Below are positions 32,361 to 32,483 of a stretch of 32,483 nucleotides of DNA, one piece after another. The stretch is from NCBI GenBank assembly GCA_027532555.1, contig JAPZTJ010000069.1, positions 1-32,483 on the forward strand, given 5' to 3'. Position 1 is the first letter of the stretch; the number at the start of each line of letters is the position of its first letter. Source of the stretch: Aquidulcibacter sp. (GTDB lineage Bacteria; Pseudomonadota; Alphaproteobacteria; Caulobacterales; Aquidulcibacteraceae). A program made the translations under genes and the position numbers. Under the pieces are notes generated by a model. The model saw only the letters and a program-made list of their open reading frames with translations, searched no databases and had not been told where the DNA came from.

Positions 32361-32390
32361 AACCCCGTCATTTTGGCGGGGTTTTGTTTT
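32361..32390 (+). terminator. Intrinsic terminator, plus strand
   Basis: Stem aaccccgtca (32361-32370)/tggcggggtt (32374-32383) with one G-T wobble, then a T-rich gttttgtttt tail. No plus-strand gene precedes it in the last 300 nt. In 32391-32483 nothing is supported except a possible 13-codon minus-strand C-terminus ending at 32442. Confidence 0.7.
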
Positions 32391-32483
32391 GTATGTTGGG
32401 TTTTGGGGCAGATTGATTGAAGTAAAGTGGGGCTGGTTGGGTTAGGCGGGCCTCGGGTGGAGTATTGGGGCGATGATGAGGGC

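Noticed and set aside
32442-32483. 13-codon minus-strand frame at the right edge as a gene end
   Set aside because: Too short to support; only the downstream minus-strand terminator at 32323-32347 hints at a leftward gene.

Overview
The window comes from an alphaproteobacterium, probably near Caulobacterales or the Hyphomonadaceae; the lineage is an inference. The evidence is a class I PHA synthase with a phasin and a depolymerase-like hydrolase, a propionyl-CoA-carboxylase-type biotin enzyme, a DUF374/waaA/lpxK/lpxL lipid A operon, an SLT lipoprotein, and G+C that looks mid-to-upper 50s by eye (not counted). Gene density is high. Many neighbours overlap by 1-4 bases (ATGA or GTGA). Several genes lack a clear Shine-Dalgarno sequence. 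No tRNA, rRNA or CRISPR array was found.

Layout. 1-590: the 3' end of tuf (EF-Tu), a 34-nt duplicate of its last codons, a strong terminator and a palindromic intergenic repeat. 590-1195: HAD hydrolase. 1203-6603: PHA storage block with phasin (a PhaR-type box lies upstream), convergent TetR regulator, phaC, a PhaZ-like hydrolase, an exported SRPBCC protein and a GNAT acetyltransferase. 6658-7158: free methionine-R-sulfoxide reductase. 7386-8753: an apparently intact IS110-family element of the IS1111 type, with subterminal inverted repeats and a long noncoding end that could encode a bridge RNA. 8899-10679: alanine-rich lipoprotein, zinc metallopeptidase and a DSP-type phosphatase. 10799-15873: lipid A/Kdo operon followed by a methyltransferase.

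15882-17273: palindromic repeat, small K+ channel-like protein, and a 4-TM protein/XRE regulator pair with two operator-like palindromes. 17395-20712: biotin-dependent acyl-CoA carboxylase alpha subunit and, convergently, an Hsp70-like (YegD-type) ATPase. 20770-23873: second copy of the palindromic repeat, a probably leaderless and autoregulated MarR gene coupled to a tandem-DUF1566 exported protein, and an aldo/keto reductase whose C-terminus is encoded by a dispersed repeat. 23975-31299: HI0933-family flavoprotein, an unrecognised protein, PaaI-like thioesterase, DUF423, epoxide-hydrolase-like protein, prolyl iminopeptidase, YgfZ, AEC transporter and a crotonase-fold enzyme lacking both hydratase glutamates. 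31442-32483: SLT lipoprotein and a hairpin-rich noncoding stretch.

The genes are mostly conserved housekeeping and carbon-storage functions. Little here looks like a large accessory system. The least explained signals are the IS noncoding end, the 32.1-32.4 kb structured region, the dual operators at 17.22-17.27 kb, the MarR/DUF1566 unit and the repeat families.
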